The notes beneath the pieces were generated by a model. The model ran no database searches. It worked only from the letters and a program-made list of their open reading frames with translations, and was not told where the DNA came from. This document shows positions 1 to 8,509 of a DNA stretch of 18,816 nucleotides, in pieces; positions within the stretch are counted from its first letter, which is position 1; each line of letters begins with the position of its first letter. A program made the translations under genes and the position numbers. The stretch spans positions 84,479 to 103,294 of the forward strand of contig MU129039.1 of NCBI GenBank assembly GCA_014904985.1, read 5' to 3'. Origin of the DNA: Hydnum rufescens UP504 (lineage: Eukaryota > Basidiomycota > Agaricomycetes > Cantharellales > Hydnaceae).

Positions 1-681
1 AGAGAGAGATGAGATGCATTGCCGCAAAAGGCCCCAATAACCTTTGGCGCAAGTGGGGGTGGGTTTCCAAATAGTCCCTTCCTGAGGGTGGGAAACCGTG
101 GTTTTATCATCTCCTCCTCTCGAGCAGGTACAGTTGCTTTGATTTGGAGGGGAATCCCTTATAAAATCAAAACTCACCGCTAAAGAGTAATGGATTGAGG
201 ATCGAATCTTACCCTCTTTGTTCTTGCCCATGGACTTTGGATAATTTCCCATCCGATGCATGATACCTGTCATATTAAATAGTGTCAGCAAGAAATTTCT
301 GGAGGATCACTTAGTGCACTACCTCGTCCATTTTAGTAGACATTAGTACTGACCTTCCCATACAAGACCTTACAGCCAAACCTGCAATGGCAATCCATAA
401 GATTATGGTGTGATTACGCTGGATTCCTGCCTATCGTTTGTCGATGCGAAAGGATTTATTATTGATTGTACTGTACGGTTGACTTCATGCCAAAGATGTG
501 TGTTTTCTGAATCTCCACTTTACCCAGACGCGGAGAACAAGACCGGTGACCTGCCTCAAGAGGTCCATACTAAAGGCTTCAATGACCACAACCATGAGAC
601 TGCCAGATGCAAACTGTGGGTATCTCATCCATTAATTGCACAAATCTGTGGACAGAGACATTCCACTGGTTGTACCACATG
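1..681. other. Left flank without a supported gene
   Basis: I find no credible exon here. A 93-codon open frame at 410-691 shows no protein-like pattern and runs into the palindrome arm, so I do not call it. The stretch near 200-215 contains GGATCGAATC, which resembles a tRNA/SINE B box, but no matching A box or cloverleaf could be drawn. Nothing else is visible. Confidence 0.5.
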
Positions 682-1477
682 GCATTTTTAAGGTTCAATA
701 AAATGCTGCCCTGCAGTTTGGGCACTTCCCATCTCAAACATTCCGATATTTTATAGGCCTCAACCTGCGCACTAATTGAGGGCCCAACCTCAAAGTTTCG
801 GCCCATTCTGGAAACTTTTGCCTTCCTTCATCCTGACCAGGACTTCCCCTCCCCCTTGCTCCACTCAGTGATCCAAATTGTCAGGACATTGTTTTATTTA
901 TAGATATAGTGTGAGACAATATATGTTCAAAATTTCAGGACATTCCATGCATATTCATTGAGTTATTCAAGAAGCATTCCAGATCTATTCAATTTGGGGT
1001 CAGAACTGCAGTAGTTCAGTGGAAGCCATGGAACTCAGTGTGTAAAATAAGACACCACATTTGATATGAATACAAATCTATTCATTTGTATTCATATCAA
1101 ATGTGGTGTCTTATTTTACACACTGAGTTCCATGGCTTCCACTGAACTACTGCAGTTCTGACCCCAAATTGAATAGATCTGGAATGCTTCTTGAATAACT
1201 CAATGAATATGCATGGAATGTCCTGAAATTTTGAACATATATTGTCTCACACTATATCTATAAATAAAAACAATGTCCTGACAATTTGGATCACTGAGTG
1301 GAGCAGGGGGAGGGAAGATCTTGGTCAGGTGACCAAGGCAAAAAGTCCTCAGAATGGGCTGAAACTTTGAGGTTGGGCCTCAATTAGTGACCAGGTGAGG
1401 CCTATAAAATATGGGAATGTTTGGAGCTGTGGAAGTGCCCAAACTGCAGGGCACATTTTATTGAACCTTAAAAATGC
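682..1477. repeat. Giant DNA palindrome (inverted repeat), arms about 395 bp
   Basis: The left arm (682-1077) and right arm (1084-1477) are reverse complements separated by only 6 bp (1078-1083). The inner 186 bp (892-1077 against 1084-1269) are identical by my reading. The first difference is a one-base indel in a T/A run, and beyond it mismatches and small indels become more frequent towards both outer ends. Similarity fades just outside GGCATTTTTAAGG (left) and CCTTAAAAATGC (right). No coding potential is obvious. It could be a foldback element, two head-to-head copies of one repeat, or a template-switch product. The outward gradient of divergence argues for recent homogenisation of the centre of an older inverted repeat, or for a recent centre-extending event. 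An assembly or amplification artefact cannot be excluded. Confidence 0.93.
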
Positions 1478-1895
1478 TATGGGAACTCAGATATTGGAGG
1501 AATGAATCTGAAACTTTGGGGGATATTGTAGATCTATTAGGATGACCAGGGTCTGCATCCTCAGGATAATTGCAGGGGTATATTTACTGTTAGGTGAATT
1601 CTGATCCGTAGGTGTGGCCCAATCTCCTTTGGAATCCTGGCACATGCTGCCTTACTGAACTGGGGTTGAGTATTACTGTTCTCCATATTTTTTTAATAAA
1701 TATTTATCATAGAGTGATTACATGTGTATATGTTTATTATTCCTTCACACAGTGCTTGTTTTGCGGGCACTTGGGCGCCTGTTTTGTTTGAGGCTGGCAG
1801 TTGCCGGTGTTGATTGTCATCTTCACCAAATCCTAGCAATGCGCCGAGAAGGGAAAACAGGACCACATGCCACGATGGGCGTGTGGTCGCCTAAG

Positions 1896-2001
1896 TTGAG
1901 TTTTATTCCCCCTTAGGTACAGCTGCGCAAAGAGAGCAGCAAAGGTTGCTCTCTTTGCATCACTTTTAACATGCTAACTAACTTGATTTTTGTTACTTTA
2001 G
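1896..2001 (+). other. Hairpin intron 1 (possible lost donor)
   Basis: The acceptor TTACTTTAG ends at 2001 and a CTAAC branch-site match lies upstream (GCTAACTAAC). A 12-bp stem GCAAAGAGAGCA (1927-1938) pairs with TGCTCTCTTTGC (1947-1958), extended by a G-T and a C-G pair to an AAAG loop. By alignment with introns 2 and 3 the donor should be at 1896, where the sequence is TTGAGT, so a GT donor may have mutated. An alternative donor GTACAG lies at 1917. With the donor at 1896 the intron is 106 nt, matching its sisters. Confidence 0.5.
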
Positions 2002-2133
2002 GTCTAAACGAGTAGGATTATGAAGAACCCCGGAAACCTGCCAAAGCCCCCAAAACCCTGCGCCTGAAAACTACGCAACCATGGTGCAAACGGGCACTGC
2101 GTGCCCACATCAATGGGTGTATGGTAATCGGAG

Positions 2134-2236
2134 GTATGCTGTGATTTCTATTGGCATAGCGATGCAGAAGGTGCAGCGCAAGCTGCTCCTTCTGCATCGC
2201 TCTGAATTCATTTACTAATGTATAGTGTTGTTCTAG
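2134..2236 (+). other. Hairpin intron 2 with GCAA tetraloop
   Basis: This 103-nt intron has donor GTATGC, a TACTAATG branch site and acceptor GTTCTAG. Between them a 20-bp stem (2158-2177 with 2182-2201, one T-T mismatch) is closed by the loop GCAA, a GNRA tetraloop. The stem occupies most of the intron interior and would bring the donor close to the branch site. Confidence 0.65.
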
Positions 2237-2358
2237 GATCTAAACCAATACTCTCAATATGAACTGCCAAATGATGACGGGCCCTGAGTAGGAACTGCGG
2301 CATGGCAGCACAGGACGAGTACTACATGCCTGCTGATGCGGGTGTGTGGTGCTATAAG

Positions 2359-2463
2359 GTACTTATTTATTTTCTATATGTACGTGACCCAAGGAGCAGC
2401 ATAATTATGCTGCTCCTTTGGGGTCGCTTTGAACGTTTTTACTAATGTGCTCTACTATTGTAG
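2359..2463 (+). other. Hairpin intron 3 with perfect 28-bp palindrome
   Basis: This 105-nt intron has donor GTACTT, a TACTAATG branch site and acceptor ATTGTAG. It contains a perfect palindrome at 2391-2418 (AAGGAGCAGCATAA with its reverse complement). Five further pairs lie outside a small bulge (GACCC 2386-2390 with GGGTC 2421-2425). The 3' part after the stem, GGTCGCTTTGAACG, resembles the equivalent part of intron 2, which supports common origin. Confidence 0.65.
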
Positions 2464-2850
2464 GGTTTGGACCGGAATCTGTACACCAACTAGGGAAGCG
2501 CGTGATCCACCCAGCGGTCAAACATCCTACAAGGATTCCCTGCCCTCCTTCCCTTACCTCTGAGGAGACAAAGCGACCCACACGGTCCCTCTGTCATGCC
2601 CGAGGAATGAATTATCGGGGCCCTGACACATGGGTCAAGTCGTCAGGAATTTTGCCCCTGCTGTAGCCTGGCCGCATTGAACGTGATTGCTTGGTGACCT
2701 GGCAAGCGATTAATGTGGATGAGTGCTGACGTGTGGGTGGCCTAAATTTCTGACGCCCGCACCTAGTTGCTTTGCTTCAACTGGGTGCCCATACCACCCT
2801 CATCTTCTCAGCCCATAAAGCATACAACTTTGGGCCCTAGAATAATACAG

Positions 2851-3330
2851 CCTTTACTTCTACTCCCCACGAGAAAACCCCAGCTCTTTCCTGGACCCTT
2901 GCCATATTTCTTCTCAAGGGCCTCAATTTCTTGCATCAACCCCGTGTTTTCACCCGCCGTGGCCTAGTACTTCGCCGCCAATGCTTCCATTTCTCTCTCC
3001 CTATACTATTGCCTTTACTTCTACCCCCAACGACAAAACCCCAGCTCTTCCCTGGACCCTCGCTGTGTTTCTTCTCAAGGGCCTTAATTTCTTGCCTCAA
3101 CCCCATGTTTTCACCCGCCATGGCCTAGTACTTCGCCAACCAGGCCCCGTTTCTCTCTCCCTATAATATCGCCTTTATTTCTACTCACAAAGACAAAACC
3201 CTGGCTCTTCCCTCAACCCTCACCATGTTTTTTCTCAAGGGCCTCAATTTCTTGCCTCAACCCCTTGTTTTCACCTGTTGCGGCTGAGTACTTCACCAAC
3301 AAGCCCCCCGTTTCTCTCCCCCTCTCTGTC
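2851..3330. repeat. Three tandem copies of a 160-bp repeat
   Basis: Copies start at 2851, 3012 and 3172 (spacing 161 and 160 bp), each opening with CCTTTAYTTC. All share TTCTCAAGGGCCTCAATTTC and a downstream stretch around GTTTTCACC. On the minus strand each copy reads as a charged helical segment, for example GENKGLRQEIEALEKKHGEG, typical of a coiled coil. The unit length is not a multiple of three, so the copies cannot form one uninterrupted frame. They could be repeated exon-intron units of a minus-strand gene. Confidence 0.88.
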
Positions 3331-3615
3331 ATCTGCCGCTGCTCTTTTAATGTGATGTCAAGGGGCCTTTGTGATGGGAATTTCGCTGTGTATTTCTCCA
3401 ACCTCACCCCCGGACCCCTCCCCTCCAACATCTCTACATAGAAATACTCTGGCAACTTCCACAGTTGGCATGACGTGCAAACGGCCCACCTGCAATCAAA
3501 CAACCCAACAGTCCCCAGACCCACTGATCCATAAGCGGCTCATTCCTGTCTTCTTGAGATAACAAGCTGCCCACAAGCTGCCTGAAGTTTCTTGACGCCT
3601 CCCCCAAGGCCTCTT
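3213..3615 (-). pseudogene. Possible minus-strand exons ending in a coiled coil, unknown
   Basis: On the minus strand a candidate exon 3615-3490 (after acceptor CTCTTGCAG) joins in phase 1 across a 56-nt intron (3489-3434; acceptor TTTCTATGTAG) to an exon that reads EMLEGRGPG and continues to KYSAATGENKGLRQEIEALE. The second exon ends at a TGA (3215-3213) or at a GTGAGG donor just before it. The join keeps frame, and the products look more protein-like than the competing frames. An upstream exon could not be settled because the region overlaps the start of gene 1 on the other strand. Function is unknown; the helical tail suggests oligomerisation. This could also be chance open reading in a C-rich strand. 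Confidence 0.35.
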
Positions 3616-5498
3616 CTGCAAGAGAATGGATCGCTCCATGTGGGCCATCTGTTGTACCTCAGAAGCAATCCATTCAGCCCAAAACCTAGGAACTGAAGTT
3701 AAAGCCCCCATGGATTCACCCGCTCCCAAGGAATCCCCTTTCCCCCTCCCTCAGCCTACTTTCCTGCAGAATGGATGGCTGGTAGATGCCTGCGGCTGAA
3801 TATTTGCTAGGAGCCTCGGTGCACACGAACTCCCTGATCAGGCTTATGTACCAGGAATGTCTGCAGACGATCCAAGAACTGCCGTGGTGTCCTTCTATGA
3901 GGGACCCCCGTCTCTCTCTGCACTGTATTGCATTGAACTGTACCATTGAGGCCGAGCTTACTATTACCACAGGCGGATCGAAGTTGTCTTCATTCCTTCT
4001 TGGGCCCAAACCCCACTGCTGCCGGCTGTGGAAGGTACGGCCAGGTTCTGGCAGGAACCCTACCCTGAAGACGGTTTCCCAAAAGGTGCCAGGCGCTACT
4101 ACCATTTTTTTGTAAGTCTTTGCTTTGGGTGGAACATGTGCGGGCCCAACTGATGGAGGGTACCCACCCTTAGGTTTGTCCCACTCCCCCTCCTATCCTC
4201 TCCCCCTTACCGCTGCATGTTGAGCCCCGTACTGTCGAAGGTTGGATGGTGGACAGAGATGGGTTTGTTTCTATTGAACCCATGAGGCCCAATGAGATTA
4301 CACCAGAGGTCGAGAGACAAACAGGGTGGGATTCGATCCCCCTCAAACTCATCCAAGTCTCGTATTGGAGGGATGAAGATCGATGGGCCATTGCAGACCC
4401 CATGCCCTCTCTTCCAAACACTGTGCGGGCCACGGGAGGCCAGTATCCTCCCGGGGCAGAGGCGTATGTGGCCTTGGTCAGCTCCTCCAATTATACCTAT
4501 TTGGTTTCCTTGGCGGAATCCCTCCACTCCCAAAATCCCCCCCTCAGCCCCCCTCACACTCCTGAGACGCCTCCCCGAACCTTTGAGGCTGGCTATTCTC
4601 TCAGGGATGCAAAGGATATGAGCGGCCCTGAACCCACGCCCTCATATCACCAAAGAACCCAATATCGTGGCTCATCCTATAGACCGGAGAAGGAGGAACA
4701 TCAAGAACATCTTCATGGGTTCCATAGGCCAGAGAGGGATGAGTGATCTCGATCGTCCTATGGGTTCAAAAGGGACAACCATGCTGGTTTGTCCTATAGG
4801 CCGATGTACAGGGACCTGCCTGCCTCAGGCCCTCCCTGGGACTCCTCCAATAGACCGAGGCGCAGGGACCCTCCTACCTCTGGCCCTGGCCGGGGCTCGT
4901 CTTATAGGCCGGAAAACGAGGAGCATTTGTCCTACTGGCCGACATACAGGGAGGATTGAGCTTCCGGGTCCTGATCCCACCAGGGATTGTCCCCAGGTTG
5001 GAATTGAGATAGTAGAGGAGGCTCTCCCAGCAGTGGGAAAAGCAGTGGGCACTCTCGAGATGAAAGTGAAGATGGGGGTTCAGATTCCAGGGCCCCAAAA
5101 TGACAACGACCGGACCCCTCCCAGCAGCAAGTGGGTAGAAGGATCCATGAACCGTTTCCCATCAGGCAGGAGCTGTCGTCACACACACGAGACGCGGGTG
5201 CCCGGCTGTTGGAAAGAAACAGAGGGGATGCCGCAGGGCAATATCACCCCAAATGGGCCAACAACAATCCCTCTTGCTTCAAAGGTGAAGGAGGCCCTGT
5301 TCGTCAGGGCTGTGCTGTAGCTCACTTCAGCCCTAACAGATTTTAAAGAAGAAGTCCCCCTTTTAAACCCAAATGGTTGGGCCCCAAACAGCGCTCTGCT
5401 TCAAAAATGTAAGTCTGGCTCTCTTTATTGGTTTTTGAAGGTCGGGGCTGACTGATGGGGCCCAAACAGTACTTCAAAACCCTAAGTCTTCAGTGCAG

Positions 5499-6539
5499 CG
5501 CTTAGTGGAACAGCTCCCTTGTCGGATAACGGCTGTTAATTCGGGTGGCCTCCCTATACCCGAGTTCTACCAGCTCAACCTGAGCCCCTACACACAGTTG
5601 GATTATTCTCTCTCTCTAAGCGTACCTGTACAGTTCCAGCAAGCCAGGGCCCATTTACCCTTCGTCCTTAGACCCCGGTACCGCAGCCAAATGGTTCCCT
5701 ATCCCAACCAAACTGTTGATCTCATTCCTTCCCAGGCCCACAACCCTGTGTACACAAATGCTTCTCCAGAATATCTCGAGAGGATCATGGGTCCCAGAAG
5801 CCCCTTGGAGGCCTCATACCTCAAAGGTTTTCAGTATCTGAAGAGGTTGGATGCCTTGGGTGCCATCGCCCAATCCCCTTTTAAGGACAAGATGAACGTT
5901 TTGGAAACTTACAAAATGCTTCGACCGACATTGCAGAGGGGTCATTTGAAATTTGAAGAATGGTGTTCTGAGGTGGACGGGCTGGAAGGAAAAACATACC
6001 TCTCCCTGGCCTTGGTGCGTTTGGCCACCCATATGGCCCTGGACACCATAGCGTACCTTGGCAGTCTAGAGTCCCCTGTATTTAGTCCCGATGAAACATT
6101 GATGGGAGCCATTTTCGGCCCCTCCCTGGAGCCCCAAGCCCCAGAGCCAGGAACACCTGATAACAGCATGCAATGGAATGCCGTGCTTATGGAAAGGTTG
6201 GGTGTGCCTTGCTGGGGAATTATGCCTAGTGTGGGCCCCCAGCAGCTGGACTTTGATGCAGGGGGCCAGCCAGATGTGGACCCCTTGAAGGAAGCCGATT
6301 TTCAGAAGGGAATGAGGGTGATCTCTCAAGACCAACAGCCTTTGCAAGTGGTAGTATACTCTCAAAAATGCCTGTGCTCACCTCCTTCCTCTCCTCCAGT
6401 GGGCCCCCGAGAGTTTAGTGACAACCTCAAAGCAGTAATCATTCGGGCCCTCGATAGTGAGATGCCGGATGCCTATACAATCGAGGAGAGTAGCGCAAAG
6501 TTGAAAGGGTTGTTAGGCTCCAGAGTTTGGTCCAGTTGA
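5499..6539 (+). CDS. Longest intact block of gene 1 (central globular region)
   Basis: This block gives about 345 codons without a stop, following a likely acceptor CAGTGCAG that ends at 5498. An apparent start a few bases upstream is GTG, so this is an exon and not a separate gene. The translation has mixed hydrophobic and charged composition, for example FEEWCSEVDGLEGKTYLSLA, as in a folded domain. It is followed by a Pro-rich linker (SPPSSPPVGP). It ends at a TGA after VWSS, beyond which the same frame continues with a protein-like WYEDGSHMERWG. I see no known family signature. Confidence 0.6.
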   Translation, partial: RLVEQLPCRITAVNSGGLPIPEFYQLNLSPYTQLDYSLSLSVPVQFQQARAHLPFVLRPRYRSQMVPYPNQTVDLIPSQAHNPVYTNASPEYLERIMGPRSPLEASYLKGFQYLKRLDALGAIAQSPFKDKMNVLETYKMLRPTLQRGHLKFEEWCSEVDGLEGKTYLSLALVRLATHMALDTIAYLGSLESPVFSPDETLMGAIFGPSLEPQAPEPGTPDNSMQWNAVLMERLGVPCWGIMPSVGPQQLDFDAGGQPDVDPLKEADFQKGMRVISQDQQPLQVVVYSQKCLCSPPSSPPVGPREFSDNLKAVIIRALDSEMPDAYTIEESSAKLKGLLGSRVWSS

Positions 6540-6714
6540 TGGTATGAAGATGGCTCCCATATGGAGAGATGGGGTCGAGTCTGGTATCAAACTAGGGACA
6601 TCCCTTGCATTTGGGAGCACACAATTCCGTCTCTGACTCGCTCATAGAGGTGCCCTAGGCTATTTCCATCCTGAACTCTGATTCCCTCTTCGTACGGGCC
6701 AAGCCCCAAAGGTC

Positions 6715-7650
6715 ATGACCTCAGCTATATCCCCCAACAAACCTTCCATGCTCCAGGGTATTGAACCCAACCTCTGGTATTGTCTGACCGCCTCTCCCTA
6801 CCCGACTCATATGATAGCTAGGGACCTCGCTGAACAATATCACCCTCAAGGCGTCCTGGCTTTCAAAGGCAGCCTGGTCCTTGTCAAAGAATGGGGCATA
6901 AGGCAAAAGGATTCTCAGAAGGTCCTAGAGATCAACCTCCTGTTCAAACGACCCAACCAGCAGGATGCTGTATTGCAGAGGCTGAGGGAATCCGACCCCA
7001 AGGTTGATGCTCGCACCGTTGATACGGATCCCCACAACTGGAGATCTGATTATCAGCATTTTTTTGATGAAGGGTACATAAGGCAGCTATTTGCAGACCC
7101 GCGGCCTATCAAAGACATTGAGGCCCTCTTAGAATTGGCCCCTCCATCCAGTCATCCCATCAATACCAGAGAAGCTGCCAAAACAGTGGCCATGGATATG
7201 GAAAGGGCTCGACAAGCCCTTCTACTACAGATGTTTGAGGCAGGGAGGTATCCCCCCTTGGTATGGCCCCCCCACCTCCCTCCAAGGATCCCTAGGTCCC
7301 TCAGGCAATTCTGGTGCATGTCCCAGTTCCTACATGAGCTGACCCAAGCCCCTTGCCCAGAGAATTTCTCTGAAGGGGATCATCTGTGCCTCAAACACCT
7401 CTCTTTATTTCTCCTCCTTCTAGCAGAGTTTTCCAGGGTGGCTTTCAGAATCCCCCTTTATGCCTCCCAATGTGGGCCTTACGTTCGTTTGATGCAGCAT
7501 ATCGTCCTTTGTATCCAGCGGGCTTTCGAGGCTAAATCAGTCCTTTGCGGAAAGGCCTCGGAGGTGGAACTGGGGCGATCCTTCAATCAAGGCACCCATG
7601 ATGAATCTGTAGGGGCAGAGTTTGTTCAGTATGCGCCCAAGGACCGTTGA
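6715..7650 (+). CDS. C-terminal block of gene 1
   Basis: About 310 codons are open from the Met at 6715. The frame is also protein-like upstream (HRGALGYFHPEL) apart from two TGA codons, so 6715 is probably internal to gene 1 and not a start. A hydrophobic stretch (HLSLFLLLLAEF, about 7396-7431) is more likely a buried helix than a membrane anchor, given the flanking residues. After the TGA at 7648 the frame continues for 52 codons to TAA at 7807 with a Lys-rich end (KGSAPGKEKDS). Function is unknown. Confidence 0.55.
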   Translation: MTSAISPNKPSMLQGIEPNLWYCLTASPYPTHMIARDLAEQYHPQGVLAFKGSLVLVKEWGIRQKDSQKVLEINLLFKRPNQQDAVLQRLRESDPKVDARTVDTDPHNWRSDYQHFFDEGYIRQLFADPRPIKDIEALLELAPPSSHPINTREAAKTVAMDMERARQALLLQMFEAGRYPPLVWPPHLPPRIPRSLRQFWCMSQFLHELTQAPCPENFSEGDHLCLKHLSLFLLLLAEFSRVAFRIPLYASQCGPYVRLMQHIVLCIQRAFEAKSVLCGKASEVELGRSFNQGTHDESVGAEFVQYAPKDR

Positions 7651-7809
7651 TTCTTCATCATGTTGGATCCCAATCTCGAGTCCCTGGAATATGCCCCGTC
7701 AAAGGCTGCTCTGGAAGCAGATGCCAAGTGAGTAGAAGCTGTGATTGCCTGGGTGGTAGAGCAAAGCAAGAACAAGGGTTCCGCTCCAGGTAAGGAGAAG
7801 GACTCTTAA

Positions 7810-8399
7810 TGGGAAAGCCTCTTGTTCTTGTGTTCTCTCATCTTTGTACCAGTGTACTTTTCTCTTTCATTTGCTCTGTTATTGGACTTCCATATTCGTT
7901 TTTCCATGGCTCCCCTCCTAACCCTTCTAACCCTTCTTCTTTTACCTTCCTCAGTGGCAGGGTCCAGCTTTGATATATGGCCCAAGAAGGCCATTTGCCA
8001 ATTCCCCTATTCTGTTCTCCCACCCAAATTGTACCATTACCTTTTTTGGTTGCTCCAACAAGGCTGTTGATCCTTAAGGGTGCAGATTCTAGAACTGAGC
8101 AGGAAAGAAACTCCGTACCGGAATCAACGGCCCCCAAGGCTGAAGGCAATCCAAAGGCCTGGGGTTTATTAACCTTTTTTTTTTTTTTTGAGGTTCAGAT
8201 CGTTTTGCCCTCTATCAGGGCCCCCCCCTCTTGCTTCTCCAGGCGAGTTCTTTTTGTGCATTGGGTTCCGTTGCTAACTTTGTTGTTGTTTCTAGTTGTT
8301 CCTAAGCTTAGCCCTTTTGCACTGCTCTGCAGCTCCTCACGCAGGACCTTCAGACAGCAGTGTGTTCAAGGCCGTCTTTAACGCCTTTCCTCCTTTCTG
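7810..8399. other. Intergenic segment between gene 1 and gene A
   Basis: The segment is pyrimidine-rich and contains a run of 15 T at 8175-8189. An 82-codon open frame from 7822 begins at TTG and is hydrophobic only because the DNA is C/T-rich, so I do not call it. The segment probably holds the 3' end signals of gene 1 and the promoter of gene A, but no individual element can be assigned. Confidence 0.4.
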
Positions 8400-8444
8400 A
8401 TGGCAAAGAAACCCCGCCACACCAAGCCCGTGGGACATGCCTCA

Positions 8445-8509
8445 GACTCCACTGTTAGGCCCACCTCCGACTCCACTGTTAGGCCTGCCTTGGACTCCAC
8501 TGCTACTTG
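8445..8509 (+). repeat. 24-bp direct repeat within gene A exon 1
   Basis: GACTCCACTGTTAGGCC recurs at 8445 and 8469, and its first part again at 8493, giving a period of 24 bp. In frame it encodes an 8-residue repeat beginning DSTVRP, DSTVRP and DSTA. It is a small in-frame coding repeat in a probably disordered N-terminus. Confidence 0.85.

Larger units (their letters stand above)
1722..2690 (+). pseudogene. Decayed gene of three tandem exon/hairpin-intron modules, function unknown
   Basis: Three homologous modules follow one another. Each exon starts after an AG|G acceptor with a reading like LN..YSQYELP, carries a conserved GVW near its end (GVWSPK, GVW.SE, GVWCYK), and is followed by an intron of about 100 nt. 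Acceptors end at 2001, 2236 and 2463, a period of about 230 bp. The exons 2002-2133 and 2237-2358 contain stops where C-to-T change would restore sense: TAG for CAG in the first and TGA for CGA in the second. The last exon (from 2464) also has TAG and TGA stops of this type before about 2690. The first exon may begin at the ATG at 1722. I do not recognise the protein. Frames differ between the start and end of some exons, so the gene is broken or my exon limits are imperfect. Confidence 0.45.
3710..7809 (+). pseudogene. Gene 1: unrecognised protein of about 1300 residues with Arg/Ser-rich middle, CpG-decayed
   Basis: The start chosen is the ATG at 3710 (context CCCCCATGG). The frame runs to a donor GTAAGT at 4112; a 62-nt intron (4112-4173, acceptor CCCTTAG) joins in phase 0 to the next exon (4174-5408). 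A further donor GTAAGT at 5409 and acceptor near 5498 lead into the long block 5499-6536. The frame changes once between 6540 and 6630, then continues to TAA at 7807. Internal stops are TGA at 3797, 3947, 4744, 4957, 4972, 5005, 5101, 6537, 6634, 6679, 7648 and 7729, and TAA at 5344. At each, CGA (Arg) or CAA (Gln) fits the surroundings, so C-to-T decay is likely. Residues encoded by about 4620-5150 are rich in Arg, Ser, Pro and Tyr with repeated SYRP-like units. No catalytic motif, membrane segment or known domain was recognised. The join at 5409/5498 is out of phase by one base. Confidence 0.6.

Noticed and set aside
200..215. B-box-like GGATCGAATC suggesting a tRNA or SINE
   Set aside because: No A box at the right distance and no cloverleaf could be formed.
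410..691. 93-codon plus-strand open frame
   Set aside because: It has no protein-like pattern and no support from neighbouring splice sites, and it overlaps the palindrome arm.
3786..4115. 109-codon plus-strand open frame from ATG 3786
   Set aside because: The adjacent frame from ATG 3710 is more protein-like, joins in phase across the 62-nt intron, and explains the region better despite two TGA codons.
3710..7809. Alternative genetic code with TGA as a sense codon
   Set aside because: Genes B and D have one and no internal TGA, stops elsewhere include TAG and TAA, and gene A also has frameshifts. Decay is simpler.
7822..8070. Hydrophobic open frame resembling a signal peptide
   Set aside because: It starts at TTG and the hydrophobicity comes from C/T-rich intergenic DNA.
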